Assembly: GCA_900548415.1 (NCBI GenBank)
Contig: URKO01000062.1
Location: 1 to 6,984 of the forward strand
Length of the DNA stretch: 6,984 nt
Source of the DNA: an uncultured Porphyromonas sp.
Lineage (GTDB): Bacteria > Bacteroidota > Bacteroidia > Bacteroidales > Porphyromonadaceae
Reading direction: 5' to 3'
How positions within the stretch are numbered: position 1 is the first letter of the stretch; the number at the start of each line of letters is the position of its first letter. The position numbers and the translations under genes were made by a program. This document shows, in pieces, positions 5,431 through 6,984 of this stretch. The notes beneath the pieces were generated by a model. That model saw only the letters and a program-made list of their open reading frames with translations, searched no databases and had not been told where the DNA came from.

Positions 5431-6348
5431 ATGGCACTCAACACTTCTGATCTGAAAGCTCAGGGAGAGCGTCTCATAGAGCGCGGCTCTGCCCTCATAT
5501 CCACTTCGCTCGATAAGCTGGTAGAGCGTGTCCGCACATGGACCTACGGCAGTAGACCCACCTTCGGTCTAGCTCTCTGTGGCGGAGCTGCTCGTGGGCT
5601 AGCCTACATAGGTGTCTTTCGTTTTCTAGAGGAGCATAACGTACGGCCTGACATCATCGCCGGGACTAGCGTCGGCTCGCTCATGGGGGCACTCTATGCA
5701 GACGGCTACAGTAGTGAGGAGATCTATGACCTGTCGTCAAATTTTGTCTTCATGAATATGACCTCGCTGACTACTCCGAGGCTCTCACTGCTCAAGACCA
5801 ATAAGTATCGACAATTTCTCAAAGAGACCCTACGCCATGAGCGCATTGAAGATCTACCGATCCCCATGCACATCATCGCGACCAACTTGAATAAAGCCGA
5901 GGCGCGTGACTTTACAGAGGGTGACCTAGCCTCTACCGTGGTGGCCTCCTGCTCGATACCGATCCTCTTCGAGCCGGTTGTCATCGATGGCGAGCAGTAT
6001 GTCGATGGTGGGGTCTTTATGAATCTCCCCGCACGTCCCATCCGTGAGTCGTGCGACTTCCTCCTCGGGATCAACCTAAGCCCGGAGGTAGACAATACGC
6101 CTACGAAAAACATGCTCCGTCTCTCGGACCGTCTCATACGCATTATGATGCGTGCTAATGTGACTATCGACCTAGAGCTCTGCGACGTTGTACTTCAGTC
6201 ACCCCTACTCTCGCACTTTGGTGCCTACGATGTTTCTCCCGTAGATATCATCTCAGACATTGGCTACCAGCTCATCAGCAAGGCATACGAAGAGGAGGAG
6301 CAGTTTAGAGAGATCATCGACCTACTCTCACAGCAGGGCAAAGCATAG
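5431..6348 (+). CDS. Patatin-like phospholipase family protein, RssA-like
   Basis: A cytosolic or membrane-associated acyl hydrolase of the patatin family, expected to cleave acyl chains from lipids using a Ser-Asp dyad. The 305-residue protein shows the oxyanion loop LCGGAARGLAYIG (49-61), the nucleophile elbow GTSVGS (78-83, Ser80), and the dyad aspartate in VDGG (191-194, Asp192). The GAARG form of the loop and the compact length match the RssA/YchK branch rather than long outer-membrane patatins. No signal peptide is present; residues 1-38 form a charged, probably helical lead-in. The frame stays open upstream into the end of yihY, but Met at 5431 is chosen because earlier codons overlap yihY and lack family features. 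It is 11 bases after yihY and 3 bases before the GH13 gene, so the three are likely cotranscribed. Catalytic competence is expected; the substrate is unknown. Confidence 0.92.
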   Translation: MALNTSDLKAQGERLIERGSALISTSLDKLVERVRTWTYGSRPTFGLALCGGAARGLAYIGVFRFLEEHNVRPDIIAGTSVGSLMGALYADGYSSEEIYDLSSNFVFMNMTSLTTPRLSLLKTNKYRQFLKETLRHERIEDLPIPMHIIATNLNKAEARDFTEGDLASTVVASCSIPILFEPVVIDGEQYVDGGVFMNLPARPIRESCDFLLGINLSPEVDNTPTKNMLRLSDRLIRIMMRANVTIDLELCDVVLQSPLLSHFGAYDVSPVDIISDIGYQLISKAYEEEEQFREIIDLLSQQGKA

Positions 6349-6351
6349 GCT

Positions 6352-6984
6352 ATGCGCACCATAATCTACTCCACACTAGTACGTCTATGGGGTAATAAGA
6401 AAGCGCACGCTCAGCTGACGCCTCATGGCACTCTAGAGCAAAACGGCACAGGCACGCTCGAAGACTTTGACGATGCAGCACTTGACTACCTCGCTTCGCT
6501 AGGAGTCTCTCACCTGTGGCCGATAGGGATCATACGCCACGCCACCCAGACACCTTTGCATAGCTGGACAGACTGTCCTGACCAACACCCCGACATTGTC
6601 AAGGGGCAGGCAGGCTCGCCCTACGCCATCACCGACTACTACGACGTACACCCGACCATCGTGCGAGAGCCGATGAGGCGACGAGAGACGTTTCGCTCTT
6701 TTGTAGAGCGCTGCCATCGTCATGGATTAAAAGTGATCATAGACTTTGTCCCTAACCATGTGTCGCGACAGTATGACGGCACTCACACGCCCCAAGGGAC
6801 TACACCGCTGGGAGCTAAGGATGATAGAAGCAAAGCGTTTGATCCGAACAACAACTTCTACTACCTACCCGGCACTTCGCTTCAGCTACCCAATCGCTCC
6901 TCTAACTATCACGAGGAGCCGGCGCGTGTCACGGGTAATGACTGCTGGTCTGCCACTCCCTCAGCCAACGATTGGTACGAGACG
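6352..6984 (+). CDS. Alpha-amylase family (GH13) glycosyl hydrolase, N-terminal 211 residues (3' end outside window)
   Basis: An enzyme of the GH13 alpha-glucan family, acting on alpha-1,4 or 1,6 glucosidic bonds or transferring glucosyl units. Visible parts of the (beta/alpha)8 barrel are the first strand and helix (TIIYSTLVRLWGN, 3-15; DALDYLASLGVSHLWP-like region, 41-57), the loop SPYAITDYYDVHP (89-101), and conserved region I, IIDFVPNHV (129-137), whose Asp131, Asn135 and His136 are typical. The nucleophile, acid/base and third catalytic residues lie beyond base 6984, so activity cannot be judged. There is no signal peptide, which suggests a cytoplasmic enzyme for glycogen or imported maltodextrins rather than a secreted amylase. 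ATG 6352 is three bases after the patatin stop and the open frame runs to the window edge without a stop. The family call is firm; subfamily and substrate are not. Confidence 0.92.
   Translation, partial: MRTIIYSTLVRLWGNKKAHAQLTPHGTLEQNGTGTLEDFDDAALDYLASLGVSHLWPIGIIRHATQTPLHSWTDCPDQHPDIVKGQAGSPYAITDYYDVHPTIVREPMRRRETFRSFVERCHRHGLKVIIDFVPNHVSRQYDGTHTPQGTTPLGAKDDRSKAFDPNNNFYYLPGTSLQLPNRSSNYHEEPARVTGNDCWSATPSANDWYET

Noticed and set aside
5420..5455. Eleven-codon frame (MNLIWHSTLLI) starting right after the yihY stop and overlapping the patatin start
   Set aside because: Very short, no supporting signal. Reinitiation here is possible, but nothing in sequence separates it from chance.
5724..6143. 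Minus-strand open frame of 139 codons inside the patatin gene
   Set aside because: It is antisense to a well-conserved enzyme, is rich in Arg and Ser as expected of a shadow frame, and shows no domain or independent signals.

Overview
The window looks like Bacteroidota chromosome, most likely a Porphyromonas-type organism. That placement is inference. It rests on the PyrI tail, the Bacteroidota style of LemA and TPM-domain proteins, a promoter of the TAnnTTTG type before rnpB, no clear Shine-Dalgarno sequence before any of the starts, and a base composition that looks close to half G+C by eye (not counted). All genes lie on the + strand.

Layout. Positions 1-183 hold the end of pyrI, the regulatory chain of aspartate carbamoyltransferase. 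Next come lemA (219-839), a TPM-domain membrane protein with four CxxC motifs and a glycine-rich tail (937-2226), and a YrbG-type Na+/Ca2+-exchanger family protein (2257-3279). The gaps are 35, 97 and 30 bases, so these four may share a transcript. The 97-base gap between lemA and the TPM gene is almost entirely one long imperfect inverted repeat. A noncoding stretch follows (3280-3964). It contains a probable promoter, a strong leader hairpin, the RNase P RNA gene rnpB (about 3474-3872) and two overlapping, mutually exclusive hairpins. The last block is tightly packed: a YihY/BrkB-family membrane protein (3965-5419), an RssA-like patatin phospholipase (5431-6348, gap 11 bases) and an alpha-amylase-family (GH13) enzyme that runs off the window end (6352-6984, gap 3 bases).

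Function. Apart from pyrI, rnpB and the GH13 enzyme, the genes are membrane or lipid related: LemA and TPM form a known pairing of unclear role, followed by a cation antiporter, a six-helix BrkB-type protein and a lipid acyl hydrolase. No mobile element, CRISPR array, tRNA or defence system was seen. Nothing here is clearly a new system. The points most worth a second look are the structured intergenic RNA between lemA and the TPM gene, the zinc-ribbon-like insertion in the TPM protein and its neighbouring Ca2+ exchanger, and the hairpins on both sides of rnpB.
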